Part shown: positions 25,269 through 33,052 of the stretch, piece after piece
Layout: the number at the start of each line of letters is the position of its first letter
How positions within the stretch are numbered: position 1 is the stretch's first letter
Origin: Candidatus Krumholzibacteriia bacterium
Lineage (GTDB): Bacteria > Krumholzibacteriota > Krumholzibacteriia > G020349025
Assembly (NCBI GenBank): GCA_035649275.1
Contig: DASRJW010000084.1
Location: 1 to 33,652, forward strand
Direction of reading: 5' to 3'
DNA length: 33,652 bases
Position numbers and translations under genes: made by a program
The notes under the pieces: generated by a model
Told to the model about the DNA's origin: nothing
Databases searched by the model: none
The model's input: only the letters and a program-made list of their open reading frames with translations

Positions 25269-26543
25269 TCATCGCTCCTCCCAGGTCTCGAGCGCCCGGC
25301 CCGGCACCCTGACCGCGGTGGCGTAGGCGAAGCGCCGTTCCTCCAAGGCGACACGGGCGAAGTCCCCCGCCTCCCGGGCGTCGGCGAAGTCGCCGAGGAA
25401 GACGCGCACCCAGCGCGCCTCCTGGTCCTCGGCGCTCTGCAGATAGAGCTTGCGCCCTGGGGGCAGCAAGGCGCGGCGGGCGAAGGCCTCGGCCTGGGCG
25501 CGCTCGTGGAAGGACGCCAGGTGGACCAGGATCCTCTCCGCATTGGCGCTGGGGGCCCCCGTGCCCGGGGCGACCGCGGCGGCCTGCGGCGCCGGGCTGC
25601 CGGGCAGGCTCGTGCCGTGTCGGCCGGTGTCCACGGCGAGCATCAAGGCGGCGGCGGCGGCGACTGCGCTGGCGCCGATCCAGAGTCGTTGCCACGGGCC
25701 CAGGAATCGGACGCCGCGCAGTCGCAAACTCACTCCTTGGCCGTCGATGGTGCGCACGGCCTCGCGTACGTGCCTCGTCGTCACCGTCCCGGTTTCCTCG
25801 ACGAAGGCGATCAGCAGCGACGCGTCGCAGACCTTGTTGATGTCCCGCGGCACGCCGCGGGCGATACGGTGGATCAGCTGGCAGGCGTCGCTGGTGAAAT
25901 TCACCGGGCGCGACGGGTTGGCGACGCGCAAGCGGTGGGCGATGTAGAGGCCGGTTTCGCTGCCGCTCATGGGCTCGACCTGGATGAAGAGCTCGACGCG
26001 CTGGCGCAGCTGCCGCAGCGCGTGGGACTCCAGGGTGGCGAGCAGCTCGGGCTGGCCGACGAGAACGATGTGCAGCAGCTTTTCGTGCCGCGTTTCCAGG
26101 TTGGTGAGGAGCCGCAGCTCCTCCAACGTCTCCAGCGGCAGCGCCTGGGCTTCGTCGACGAAGAGCACCGTGCGCCGTCCGGCGCCGCGTTCGTGCAACA
26201 AGTGCTCGTAGAGGGCGCGGGCGAGCTCCCCCTTGCTCGTCGCCTGGGAGCCGAGCCCCAGCTCGTCGGCCAGAGCGCGCAGCAACTGCTCCCCGGAAAG
26301 GGTGGGGTTGAAGATGTAGGCGGTGCGCAATCCTGGCCGGGCCTGATCGAGATAGCGATTCACCAGGGTGGTCTTACCCGTCCCGACTTCCCCGGTCATC
26401 ACCGCAATGCCCTTGCCGTCGCGGACCGCGTACTCCAGGCGCGACAGCCCTTCGCGCGCACTCTCGGAGACGAAGAGCATGCTCGGGTCGGCGACGAGCC
26501 GGAAGGGCGGTTTGGTGAAGCGGTAGTAGCTTTCGTACATCAT
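25269..26543 (-). CDS. ExeA/XrtA-type AAA ATPase fused to a SPOR domain
   Basis: A 424-residue protein. The N terminus MMYESYYRFTKPPF and ATPase domain match the ExeA / PEP-CTERM-locus ATPase group. Walker A is GEVGTGKT (51-58), Walker B is VLFVDEA (Asp130-Glu131), and a sensor-like VGQPEL is followed by a winged-helix lid to about residue 265. One membrane helix is at about 287-305, then a Pro/Ala linker, then a SPOR domain (about 336-412: VHLASFHERAQAEAFARRAL, RWVRVFLGDFADAREAGDFA). ATP hydrolysis in the cytoplasm would thus be tied to peptidoglycan binding outside. It lies 10 bases after the first sugar transferase gene. Confidence 0.9.
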   Translation of the reverse strand: MMYESYYRFTKPPFRLVADPSMLFVSESAREGLSRLEYAVRDGKGIAVMTGEVGTGKTTLVNRYLDQARPGLRTAYIFNPTLSGEQLLRALADELGLGSQATSKGELARALYEHLLHERGAGRRTVLFVDEAQALPLETLEELRLLTNLETRHEKLLHIVLVGQPELLATLESHALRQLRQRVELFIQVEPMSGSETGLYIAHRLRVANPSRPVNFTSDACQLIHRIARGVPRDINKVCDASLLIAFVEETGTVTTRHVREAVRTIDGQGVSLRLRGVRFLGPWQRLWIGASAVAAAAALMLAVDTGRHGTSLPGSPAPQAAAVAPGTGAPSANAERILVHLASFHERAQAEAFARRALLPPGRKLYLQSAEDQEARWVRVFLGDFADAREAGDFARVALEERRFAYATAVRVPGRALETWEER

Positions 26544-26553
26544 TGGCCCCGGC

Positions 26554-27276
26554 TCAATAGGCGCCCTTGCGGGCGATGACTGCGGGCAACGTGTGCAGCA
26601 CGATCCACAGGTCCAGCTGCAAGCTGCGGCGCCGCAGGTACTCCAGGTCGAGACGCATCCACTCGTCGAAGCCGATGTGGCTCCGTCCGGCGATCTGCCA
26701 GAGGCAGGTGATGCCCGGCTTGACCTCCAGCCGGCGACGGTGCCAGGGCTCGTACAGCTCGACCTCGGTGGGAATCTGCGGCCGCGGCCCGACGATGGAC
26801 ATCTGCCCGCGCAGCACGTTGAGGAGCTGCGGCACCTCGTCCAGGCTGCTCCGGCGCAGGAAAGCCCCCACCCGGGTGATGCGCGGATCGTCGCGGATCT
26901 TGAACGCCGGTCCTGAGGCCTCGTTGAGCTCCGCCAGCGTCGACTTCATCGCTTCGGCGCCGGCCACCATGGAGCGGAACTTGTAGCAGGTGAACTGGCG
27001 GCCCCGCTGGCCGACGCGGCGCTGCGCGAAGATCACCGGCCCGGGTGAATCGAGCCGGATGAGGAGCACCACCACCGGGAGCAAGGGCAGGAGCAGCGCC
27101 AGACCGCAGAGGGAGAAGGCGACATCGATCAGGCGCTTGAGGATCCGGTAAGCCCAAGAATCCGGCAGGGCGAATTGCCAATCCGGCGCCACCTGGTACA
27201 CGGGGGCCGGACGGCGTTCCGCGTCGAGCGGCAGGGGCTGCAATCTCGAAACCGACAACCTCGAAACGGAGGACAC
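26554..27276 (-). CDS. Polyprenyl-phosphate sugar-1-phosphate transferase (EPS type)
   Basis: A 240-residue monotopic phosphoglycosyl transferase. GTG 27276 is chosen because AAGGAAGAAGG precedes it; an upstream GTG at 27351 would add 25 unrelated residues. The membrane hairpin covers about residues 48-74. Motifs are [28 protein letters not shown] (catalytic Asp146-Glu147), MSIVGPRPQ and [14 protein letters not shown]. It lacks the insertion found in its paralogue in the same operon. It is the first gene after the strong promoter at 27451-27480 and probably primes an exopolysaccharide or capsule chain. Confidence 0.92.
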   Translation of the reverse strand: MSSVSRLSVSRLQPLPLDAERRPAPVYQVAPDWQFALPDSWAYRILKRLIDVAFSLCGLALLLPLLPVVVLLIRLDSPGPVIFAQRRVGQRGRQFTCYKFRSMVAGAEAMKSTLAELNEASGPAFKIRDDPRITRVGAFLRRSSLDEVPQLLNVLRGQMSIVGPRPQIPTEVELYEPWHRRRLEVKPGITCLWQIAGRSHIGFDEWMRLDLEYLRRRSLQLDLWIVLHTLPAVIARKGAY

Positions 27277-27450
27277 GCGCCCTTCTTCCTTCGCAGTGGC
27301 TGTTGAATCCGACGCGATGTCACACCGCGACACAAGGTTCGGGGGCCCCACGAGACCGGGCTCGGGGGGAACCTGGCACGGCGATCAGCAAACGGTAGCG
27401 AAGTCCGGAGCAGAAACCTCCTGCGGGCGCTTGAAGCTCTTTCGCGGGGC

Positions 27451-27480
27451 AGTATAGCAACGGAAGTTCAAATCTGTCAA
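27451..27480 (-). promoter_or_regulatory. Strong sigma70-type promoter of the glycan operon
   Basis: A consensus -35 TTGACA (27480-27475), an 18-bp AT-richer spacer and -10 TATACT (27456-27451) lie on the minus strand, between the heptose operon and the first sugar transferase. The predicted start is near 27444, giving a leader of about 168 bases to GTG 27276. The leader contains an unused AGGAGG near its 5' end. Confidence 0.8.
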
Positions 27481-27509
27481 ACGACTCCATGCCCGGTGGT
27501 GGCCGCCGG

Positions 27510-28454
27510 TCACGTGGCGCCATCCACCAGGAGGGCATGGAGGAGGGGAACCAGGATCTCGTGTTGCCCGATGAGCGGTAAGGCTTTGCCGGAGCGCTGG
27601 GTGGGGCGACGGAGCACGTTTTCCCCTGGGCGGTAGTGCTGCAGCATGTCCAGGTTGGCGGTGGTAAATGTTTCGACGCTGCCGAGGACGTTGCGAGCCA
27701 CCGTCAAGGCCTTGAGGAAGACCTCGGGCATCACCACGGCGGAGCCCAGATTCAGCACCACCCCTCCCTCCCCTAGCGTCCCCAGTCCGGCGGCCAGGAT
27801 GCGGAAGTCGCGCAACGACAGTTCTCCCAGGACCGCGCCGTCGGCGCCCGGGTGCTGATGCAGGATGTCCCCGCCGAGGGAGACGTGCACGGTGAACGGC
27901 ACCCCCGCCGCGTGGGCCTGCGCCAGCAAACTGACCTCGGCGTGGGGCGCCCGGGCGGCGAGGAGGGCCCTCCCGAGGCACTCCCCCATGCCTTCCCGGC
28001 GCTCGCTGCCTTCCCGGAAGGCGGCGAACATGAACTCCGGCGTCTCCCGCACCATGCCGAAGACGCCGCGCTCCAGGGTGTCCGCCACGTCCTCCGAAGT
28101 GCGACCGAAAAGCGAGGTCTCCACGTCGTGGATGCTGAAGGAGCCGTTGCTGGCGAAGTGGGAGATGAAGCCGCGGCGCATGAGATCGACGAGATACGGC
28201 GAGACACCGGTCTTCATCACGTGACCCCCGAGCATGAACAGCCGCATCCTGCCCTGCCGACGCGCTTCCTGCAGCGCCGCCACCAGCGCCTGCAGGTTCT
28301 CTGCCGCCAGCAGCGAGGGCAGCCGCCGCAGCCAGGCGCTGGCACCGGGCCAAGTTTCGGCGCGGCCGAACTGTTCCACCTGCACCTTGCTGTGACGTTC
28401 GTGGATACTCACCGTCCGCACCTTGTGCAGGTCGATCTCGGGGTAGCGCGACAT
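27510..28454 (-). CDS. Conserved protein of unknown function, deoxyhypusine-synthase-like
   Basis: A 314-residue soluble protein. Glycine-rich segments suggest a Rossmann-type fold: LFMLGGHVMKTGVSPYLVDL (72-91), SHFASNGSFSIHDVE (98-112), VHVSLGGDILHQHP (189-202) and LNLGSAVVMPEVFLKAL (234-250). It ends in LPLIGQHEILVPLLHALLV. Motif spacing and ending recall NAD-binding deoxyhypusine synthases, but the lysine-containing active-site segment is not identified, so this is only a resemblance. The start ATG has GAGGTGA upstream, 4 bases after the DUF3108 stop. It is the last gene of the heptose operon and ends just before the glycan promoter. Confidence 0.7.
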   Translation of the reverse strand: MSRYPEIDLHKVRTVSIHERHSKVQVEQFGRAETWPGASAWLRRLPSLLAAENLQALVAALQEARRQGRMRLFMLGGHVMKTGVSPYLVDLMRRGFISHFASNGSFSIHDVETSLFGRTSEDVADTLERGVFGMVRETPEFMFAAFREGSERREGMGECLGRALLAARAPHAEVSLLAQAHAAGVPFTVHVSLGGDILHQHPGADGAVLGELSLRDFRILAAGLGTLGEGGVVLNLGSAVVMPEVFLKALTVARNVLGSVETFTTANLDMLQHYRPGENVLRRPTQRSGKALPLIGQHEILVPLLHALLVDGAT

Positions 28455-28458
28455 CCTC

Positions 28459-29304
28459 TCACCTCGTGTTCTGGACCATGGCGGGCGGGGCCGGGGAGCC
28501 GTCGCCGAGGCGGAATTCGGCCAGCACCGCGGCGATGGCGCCGACCAGCACCTGACTCTTCATCAACACCGGCATGTGCACCGGGTCGTCGGTGACCCAG
28601 ACCTCCAAGCGACCTTTCTGTTTGAAGACCGCTTCGCCCAACAGCACCGGCTCGAGCACCAAGCAGTCGAAGGTGCCGGCGTCGACGCTGACGCGCTCGC
28701 GCCGGTGTACCTTCACCTCCATGGCGTAGTTCTTGCCGTTGTCGTGGTTGGGAATGAAGATGGACTGCCCCACGGAGAGCTCGAGGGTGCGAATGTAGTA
28801 GAAAGACGAGAGCACGTCCTGCACGTGCTCGAGCACGTCGCAGCGGCGCTTGCCGTCGATGGAGGCAGTGTGCTTCTCCTGATCGAACACCACCCAGAGA
28901 TCGTGGACGTAACGACCTTCGCGCAGGTGCTTTTCGAAGCGCACCGAGTGCAGCTCCAGCGTGTCCAGGTAGGACTCGACGCGATCGTTGACGTCGAAGA
29001 CTTTGGCGAACACCTTGCTCGAGCGCGCCGAGGTGACCAGGTGGTAGGTGGGCCGGCCTTCTCGCTGGCGGATGGCGGCATCGATGCTCATGGTGGCGCG
29101 GCCGGCGGTGACGAGGCCGTACTGGACCGAGAACTCCAGCTGCTCGCCGGGATGGAAGCGCACCCGGCTCGGCAGGCGCGGCGGCATCGGATCGGGGATG
29201 CTGCCGACGGTCTGGCAGTCCTCCTCCGGGTCCTCCCCGGGAGCGGCACGGGGCAGGAAGCAACAAAGCGGTAAGAGCAGCAACACCCACCGCTTGACGG
29301 TCAC
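28459..29304 (-). CDS. DUF3108 family periplasmic protein
   Basis: A 281-residue protein from GTG 29304, with GGAGGAG about 5 bases upstream. The start gives a signal peptide (VKRWVLLLLPLCCFLPRAAP). The mature part opens with FHPGEQLEFSVQYGLVTAGRA, the hallmark of DUF3108, and continues as beta-strand-rich sequence to the end. Genes of this family often sit beside envelope glycan genes, but their function is not established. It lies between the GT9 genes and the deoxyhypusine-synthase-like gene in the same direction. Confidence 0.85.
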   Translation of the reverse strand: MTVKRWVLLLLPLCCFLPRAAPGEDPEEDCQTVGSIPDPMPPRLPSRVRFHPGEQLEFSVQYGLVTAGRATMSIDAAIRQREGRPTYHLVTSARSSKVFAKVFDVNDRVESYLDTLELHSVRFEKHLREGRYVHDLWVVFDQEKHTASIDGKRRCDVLEHVQDVLSSFYYIRTLELSVGQSIFIPNHDNGKNYAMEVKVHRRERVSVDAGTFDCLVLEPVLLGEAVFKQKGRLEVWVTDDPVHMPVLMKSQVLVGAIAAVLAEFRLGDGSPAPPAMVQNTR

Positions 29305-29365
29305 CGTGCTCCTCCCGGCCGACGCTCCTCGACTTGGACTCCCCCTGCCCATCGCTGGTTCCACG

Positions 29366-30526
29366 TTAACCGGGTGGTGGCTGCAGTTCCACGCCGAAGG
29401 GAACCTGGAGGAGCGCCAAGGCCCGTTCCGCCACCGCCTGTGGCGCGAGCAGGCGCATGCAGAGATGGTGGGTGCAGCGGGTCAGGTTGCACTCCAGGCA
29501 CGGCAGGCGTGCCCGCACCCAGGCATGTGGGCCCGCGGGGGGCATCCAGGCCCGGGGGCTCGTGGGGCCGAAGACGGTGAGCGAGGGCGTACCCCGGGCC
29601 ACCGCCAGGTGCTTCACGCCGGAGTCGGTGCTGAGAAGCAGATCGAGATGACCGAGGAGAGCTGCCAGCTCCTCGAGGTCGGTCGCAGGGGCGAGGGGTG
29701 CAGGGACGCGCATGTTGCGCTGCACCGCCTCCGCCGTCCCCCGCTCCCCCGGTCCCCAGAGGAGGACGAGGTGGCAGCCAGCGGCGGCGAGGCGGTCCGC
29801 GACCTCGGCCCAAGCGGCAGCTGGGTAGGTCTTTGCTTGCCAAGTGCCGGCAGGAGCCAGGCCGACCCGCGGCCGCCCCGGGAAGGTTGACTCGAGGTCT
29901 CGACGAAGGCGCTCTTCCACGGCGGGATCGGGAACGAAAACGAGAGAAGCATCGTCCGTGGTGGCGGCGGCGACGCCGCAGCGGGCGACGATGTCGAGGT
30001 TCACGCGGGCCCCATACTGCAGGGCGCGCTTGCCGCTGCGGTCGCTGTCCCGCGGCACCGGCAGGTTGTACAACCGCCCGCGCCCGCGCAGTGCGTAGCC
30101 GACGCGGTTGCGGGCGCCGGTCAGACGGGCCAGCAGCGCCGTGCGCGGCGAGCCGTGCAGGTCGAGGACGAGATCGAAACGCACCAGCGCCAGCTGCCAG
30201 GCGAGGCTCCACCAATCCCGGCGCCGCACCGGCCGCTGGCGTGGCAGGAGCCAGAGCCGATCCACGTGCGGGTTGCGGCGCAGCACCGGTGCGAGGATGT
30301 CGTCCACCGCCACGTGCAACGCCGCGGCGGGGAACCCGGCCTTCAAGGCCCGCAGCGCCGGCGTCACGAGCAGCACGTCGCCGAGGGCGCGGGGTCGCAA
30401 GACGAGAATGCGCTGCACCGGGCCGCGGAGCGGCAGCAGGGCCACTCCCTCGCTGCCGGAGACAGCGCCGGGATTCCCCTGCCGGTCGTCCCGCCTGCCG
30501 GCACGGTGTGGCGCGCGCACGGTCAT
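29366..30526 (-). CDS. GT9 family (heptosyltransferase-like) glycosyltransferase
   Basis: A 386-residue protein whose ATG overlaps the previous stop (ATGA). After a basic leader of about 35 residues, the GT9 fold begins ILVLRPRALGDVLLVTPALRAL. The donor site includes GLAPAGTWQAKTYPAAAWAEV and STDSGVKHLAVARGTPSLTVFGPTSP. The C-terminal Cys cluster CLECNLTRCTHHLCM is shared by the other two GT9 genes here. It probably adds a heptose or another sugar to the lipopolysaccharide core at the inner face of the inner membrane. The exact linkage cannot be read from sequence. Confidence 0.9.
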   Translation of the reverse strand: MTVRAPHRAGRRDDRQGNPGAVSGSEGVALLPLRGPVQRILVLRPRALGDVLLVTPALRALKAGFPAAALHVAVDDILAPVLRRNPHVDRLWLLPRQRPVRRRDWWSLAWQLALVRFDLVLDLHGSPRTALLARLTGARNRVGYALRGRGRLYNLPVPRDSDRSGKRALQYGARVNLDIVARCGVAAATTDDASLVFVPDPAVEERLRRDLESTFPGRPRVGLAPAGTWQAKTYPAAAWAEVADRLAAAGCHLVLLWGPGERGTAEAVQRNMRVPAPLAPATDLEELAALLGHLDLLLSTDSGVKHLAVARGTPSLTVFGPTSPRAWMPPAGPHAWVRARLPCLECNLTRCTHHLCMRLLAPQAVAERALALLQVPFGVELQPPPG

Positions 30527-31563
30527 GACACGCCGACTCCCGGTGCGATTTCCCGGAGCTGCTGCTCGACGCTGTCCACCTCCAGCGCCGCCATGCAGGC
30601 CCGCGTCGGGCAGAAGTCCCGATCGCAGTGGCTGCAATCGACGCCGGCGTGGAGGACGCGGAAGGGACCGAAGGCCGCGTAGGGGAACCAAATCTGCGGC
30701 ACCGTGGGTCCGAAGAGCGCCAGCGTCGGCCGGCCGAGAGCGACGCTGCAGTGGGCGATGCCGCCGTCCACGGCGACCACCGCATCGGCGGCGGCCACCC
30801 AGGCGAGGAGCGCGCGCAAGGGCAACACCGGCAAACGCTGCACTGCCGGCAAGGCGGCCGCGAGGCTGGCGCTCAAGGCGGTTCGATGCGGTGCGGTGCT
30901 CAACACCACGTGGACATCCCGCCCCAGCAGACGCCGCGCGAGCTCGTGCGTGCGTTCCTCCGGCCATTCCTTCGCTCGCTGCGTCGCCCCCCAGTGCAAG
31001 AGCACGGTGGGTCGCCCGCGCGCTGCGGCGGCCAGCGCCGTTGCCGGCCCGGCCTTCTCCTCGCGGGTGAGATGGAGCTGCGGTCGTTCGGGCACCAGCG
31101 CCTCGACACCGAGCCAGGCGGCCGCGTCGAGGTGGTGTTCGAGGGCGCTCCGCCCGGTGGCTAGCACGCGCGCGTGGGTGTACAGGTGGCGGCGGCTGCG
31201 TCGCGCTTCGCCGATGCGGACCGGGGCGCCGCTGGCGCGGACGAGGAGGGCGCTCCTCGGGTTGGCGAACAGATCGATGACCGCGGCGAAGCGCTCGCGG
31301 CGCAGTGCGGTGACGGTGTTCCAGGTGCCGCGGCGGCCGCGCGCGGCGCACCAGAGCCGATCGAGGTCGGGATGGCGGCGCAGGATTTCGAGGGGAACGG
31401 GTTCGGCGAGGTAGTGGATCGCGGCGCGAGGGAAAGCGCGGCGCAGCACCTGCACCAGGGGCAGGGACAAGACCACGTCGCCGATGTAACGGAGCCGTGT
31501 CACCAGGAGCTTGCCGCCGTCGTCGAGCCGCGCCGCCGCCGCCGCCAGCTTCGCATCGTTCAT
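30523..31563 (-). CDS. GT9 family (heptosyltransferase-like) glycosyltransferase
   Basis: A 346-residue GT9 enzyme. It starts with a short leader and [22 protein letters not shown]. The donor domain has [21 protein letters not shown] and [24 protein letters not shown]. The Cys motif [15 protein letters not shown] closes the C-terminal domain. Both ends are ATGA overlaps, with rfaE2 upstream and the next GT9 gene downstream, so the proteins are likely made in step. Assignment as lipopolysaccharide core heptosyltransferase rests on the family and on the heptose-activation genes beside it. Confidence 0.9.
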   Translation of the reverse strand: MNDAKLAAAAARLDDGGKLLVTRLRYIGDVVLSLPLVQVLRRAFPRAAIHYLAEPVPLEILRRHPDLDRLWCAARGRRGTWNTVTALRRERFAAVIDLFANPRSALLVRASGAPVRIGEARRSRRHLYTHARVLATGRSALEHHLDAAAWLGVEALVPERPQLHLTREEKAGPATALAAAARGRPTVLLHWGATQRAKEWPEERTHELARRLLGRDVHVVLSTAPHRTALSASLAAALPAVQRLPVLPLRALLAWVAAADAVVAVDGGIAHCSVALGRPTLALFGPTVPQIWFPYAAFGPFRVLHAGVDCSHCDRDFCPTRACMAALEVDSVEQQLREIAPGVGVS

Positions 31564-32030
31564 AGGCGCCGTTCGGGACCGAGGTCGCGGCTCGAATGCG
31601 CCTTGGGATCGCCGACGATCACCGTGCGCACGCCGAGCCGCTGGGCCACCGCGTACTCCGGGACGGTTTCCACGCTGTAGTCGGTGCCCTTGGCGTGGAA
31701 CGCCGGGCGGAGCACCTCAAGCACCCGGCTCACGTCGAGTTCCTCGAAACGGGCGACGTAGTCCACGGCGCGCAGCGCCAGCAACAGCTCGGCGCGCTCG
31801 CCTTCCGGCATTCGCGGGCGCCCGGGGCCCTTGAGGGCGCGGACCGAGGCGTCGCTGTTCAAGCCCACGACGAGAACGTTGCCGAGGGCGCGCGCCGCCT
31901 CCAGGTAGCGCACGTGGCCCACGTGCAGGAGATCGAAGCAGCCGTTCGCCAGCACGATCCGCTCGCTGCCCAGGGCGTGCAGGTGGCGGGCGAGAGGTTC
32001 GACCGCCTCGAAGTAGCGCTCGAGCTTCAT
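31560..32030 (-). CDS. rfaE2: D-glycero-beta-D-manno-heptose 1-phosphate adenylyltransferase
   Basis: A 156-residue nucleotidyltransferase of the cytidylyltransferase fold. It makes ADP-heptose from heptose 1-phosphate and [17 protein letters not shown] carries the HxGH nucleotide-binding motif. [20 protein letters not shown] and [13 protein letters not shown] are standard for RfaE domain II. In E. coli this domain is fused to the kinase as HldE; here it is a separate gene, overlapping the kinase by ATGA. Confidence 0.95.
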   Translation of the reverse strand: MKLERYFEAVEPLARHLHALGSERIVLANGCFDLLHVGHVRYLEAARALGNVLVVGLNSDASVRALKGPGRPRMPEGERAELLLALRAVDYVARFEELDVSRVLEVLRPAFHAKGTDYSVETVPEYAVAQRLGVRTVIVGDPKAHSSRDLGPERRL

Positions 32031-33052
32031 CGCGGTGCGGCGTCGTGACGCAGGCAGTCGAGCACGCCGCTCCGTTCGGTCACCGCGGTGCCACGCTGCC
32101 GCACCACCCTGGAGGCGGCATAGTTGGCGAGACGGGCGGCGTCGCCGACGCTGCTGCCGGCGGCGAGGGCGAGGACGACCGCGGCGGCGACGGTGTCCCC
32201 GGCGCCGGCCACGTCCACCGCTTCGTCGCCGTAGGCCGGCAGATGCAACGGCGCCGTGCCGTCGAAGACGGTCATGCCGAGCCGACCCCGGGTGATGACG
32301 AGGGCTGGACAGCGGAGCCGTCGCTGCAGCTCGAGACCGGCGGCTTCGACGTCGGCGTCGTTGGCCAGGGCGCGCCCGAGGATGGGTTCGATCTCGGTCT
32401 CGTTCGGTGTGGCGCAGGTCACGCCGGCGAAGCTGTCCAAGGCATAACGCGAATCCGCCAGCACTGGCACGCCGCGGCGCCGGCAGAGCTCGAGCACTAG
32501 GGGACGGGTGCTGGCGTCGAGGACACCGCCGCCGTAATCGCAAAGCAGGATCCCCGTGGCGCGCTGCAGCGCTGCTTCCACCGCCGCGAGCAAGGCCCCG
32601 CGCCAGAGATCCGGCGACCCGTACTCGGGTTCGTGGTCGAGGCGCATCACCTGCTGTTGCACCGTGTGCAGGTCCCCGGCGGTGAAGCGCGTCTTCCTCC
32701 AGGTGCGACCCTGCGGCAGTCGGACCACGCCGGCGGTGTCGACGCCGCAGTCGCGCAGCAACTCTGCCAGCGCCGTTCCCGCCTCGTCCTCCCCGAGCAG
32801 ACCGACGGCGAACGCTGCGCCGCCCAAGGCGGCGACGTTGCGCGCCGCGTTGCCCGCACAACCGGGGAGGCGATCGGTGCTCTCGTGGCGCAGGATGAGC
32901 ACGGGAGCCTCGCGGGAGACGCGAGCGGTGCGACCGTGCACGAACTCGTCCAGCGCCAGATCGCCGATGACGGCGATGCGCTGGCGCGGAAACGCTTCCA
33001 GGCAAGACTCCAGTCGGGCTCGCGGCGCGGCGGTGGACATGCTGCGCATCAT
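32027..33052 (-). CDS. rfaE1: D-glycero-beta-D-manno-heptose-7-phosphate kinase
   Basis: A 341-residue PfkB/ribokinase-family enzyme that phosphorylates heptose 7-phosphate at C1. Motifs are [11 protein letters not shown] near the N terminus, [15 protein letters not shown] for sugar binding, ATPNETEIE, and [14 protein letters not shown] with the catalytic Asp of the GAGD anion hole. ATG 33052 is chosen for the ATGA overlap with the upstream heptosyltransferase stop; Met at 33049 and 33040 are alternatives. The protein ends where rfaE2 begins, giving the split form of HldE. Confidence 0.94.
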   Translation of the reverse strand: MMRSMSTAAPRARLESCLEAFPRQRIAVIGDLALDEFVHGRTARVSREAPVLILRHESTDRLPGCAGNAARNVAALGGAAFAVGLLGEDEAGTALAELLRDCGVDTAGVVRLPQGRTWRKTRFTAGDLHTVQQQVMRLDHEPEYGSPDLWRGALLAAVEAALQRATGILLCDYGGGVLDASTRPLVLELCRRRGVPVLADSRYALDSFAGVTCATPNETEIEPILGRALANDADVEAAGLELQRRLRCPALVITRGRLGMTVFDGTAPLHLPAYGDEAVDVAGAGDTVAAAVVLALAAGSSVGDAARLANYAASRVVRQRGTAVTERSGVLDCLRHDAAPR

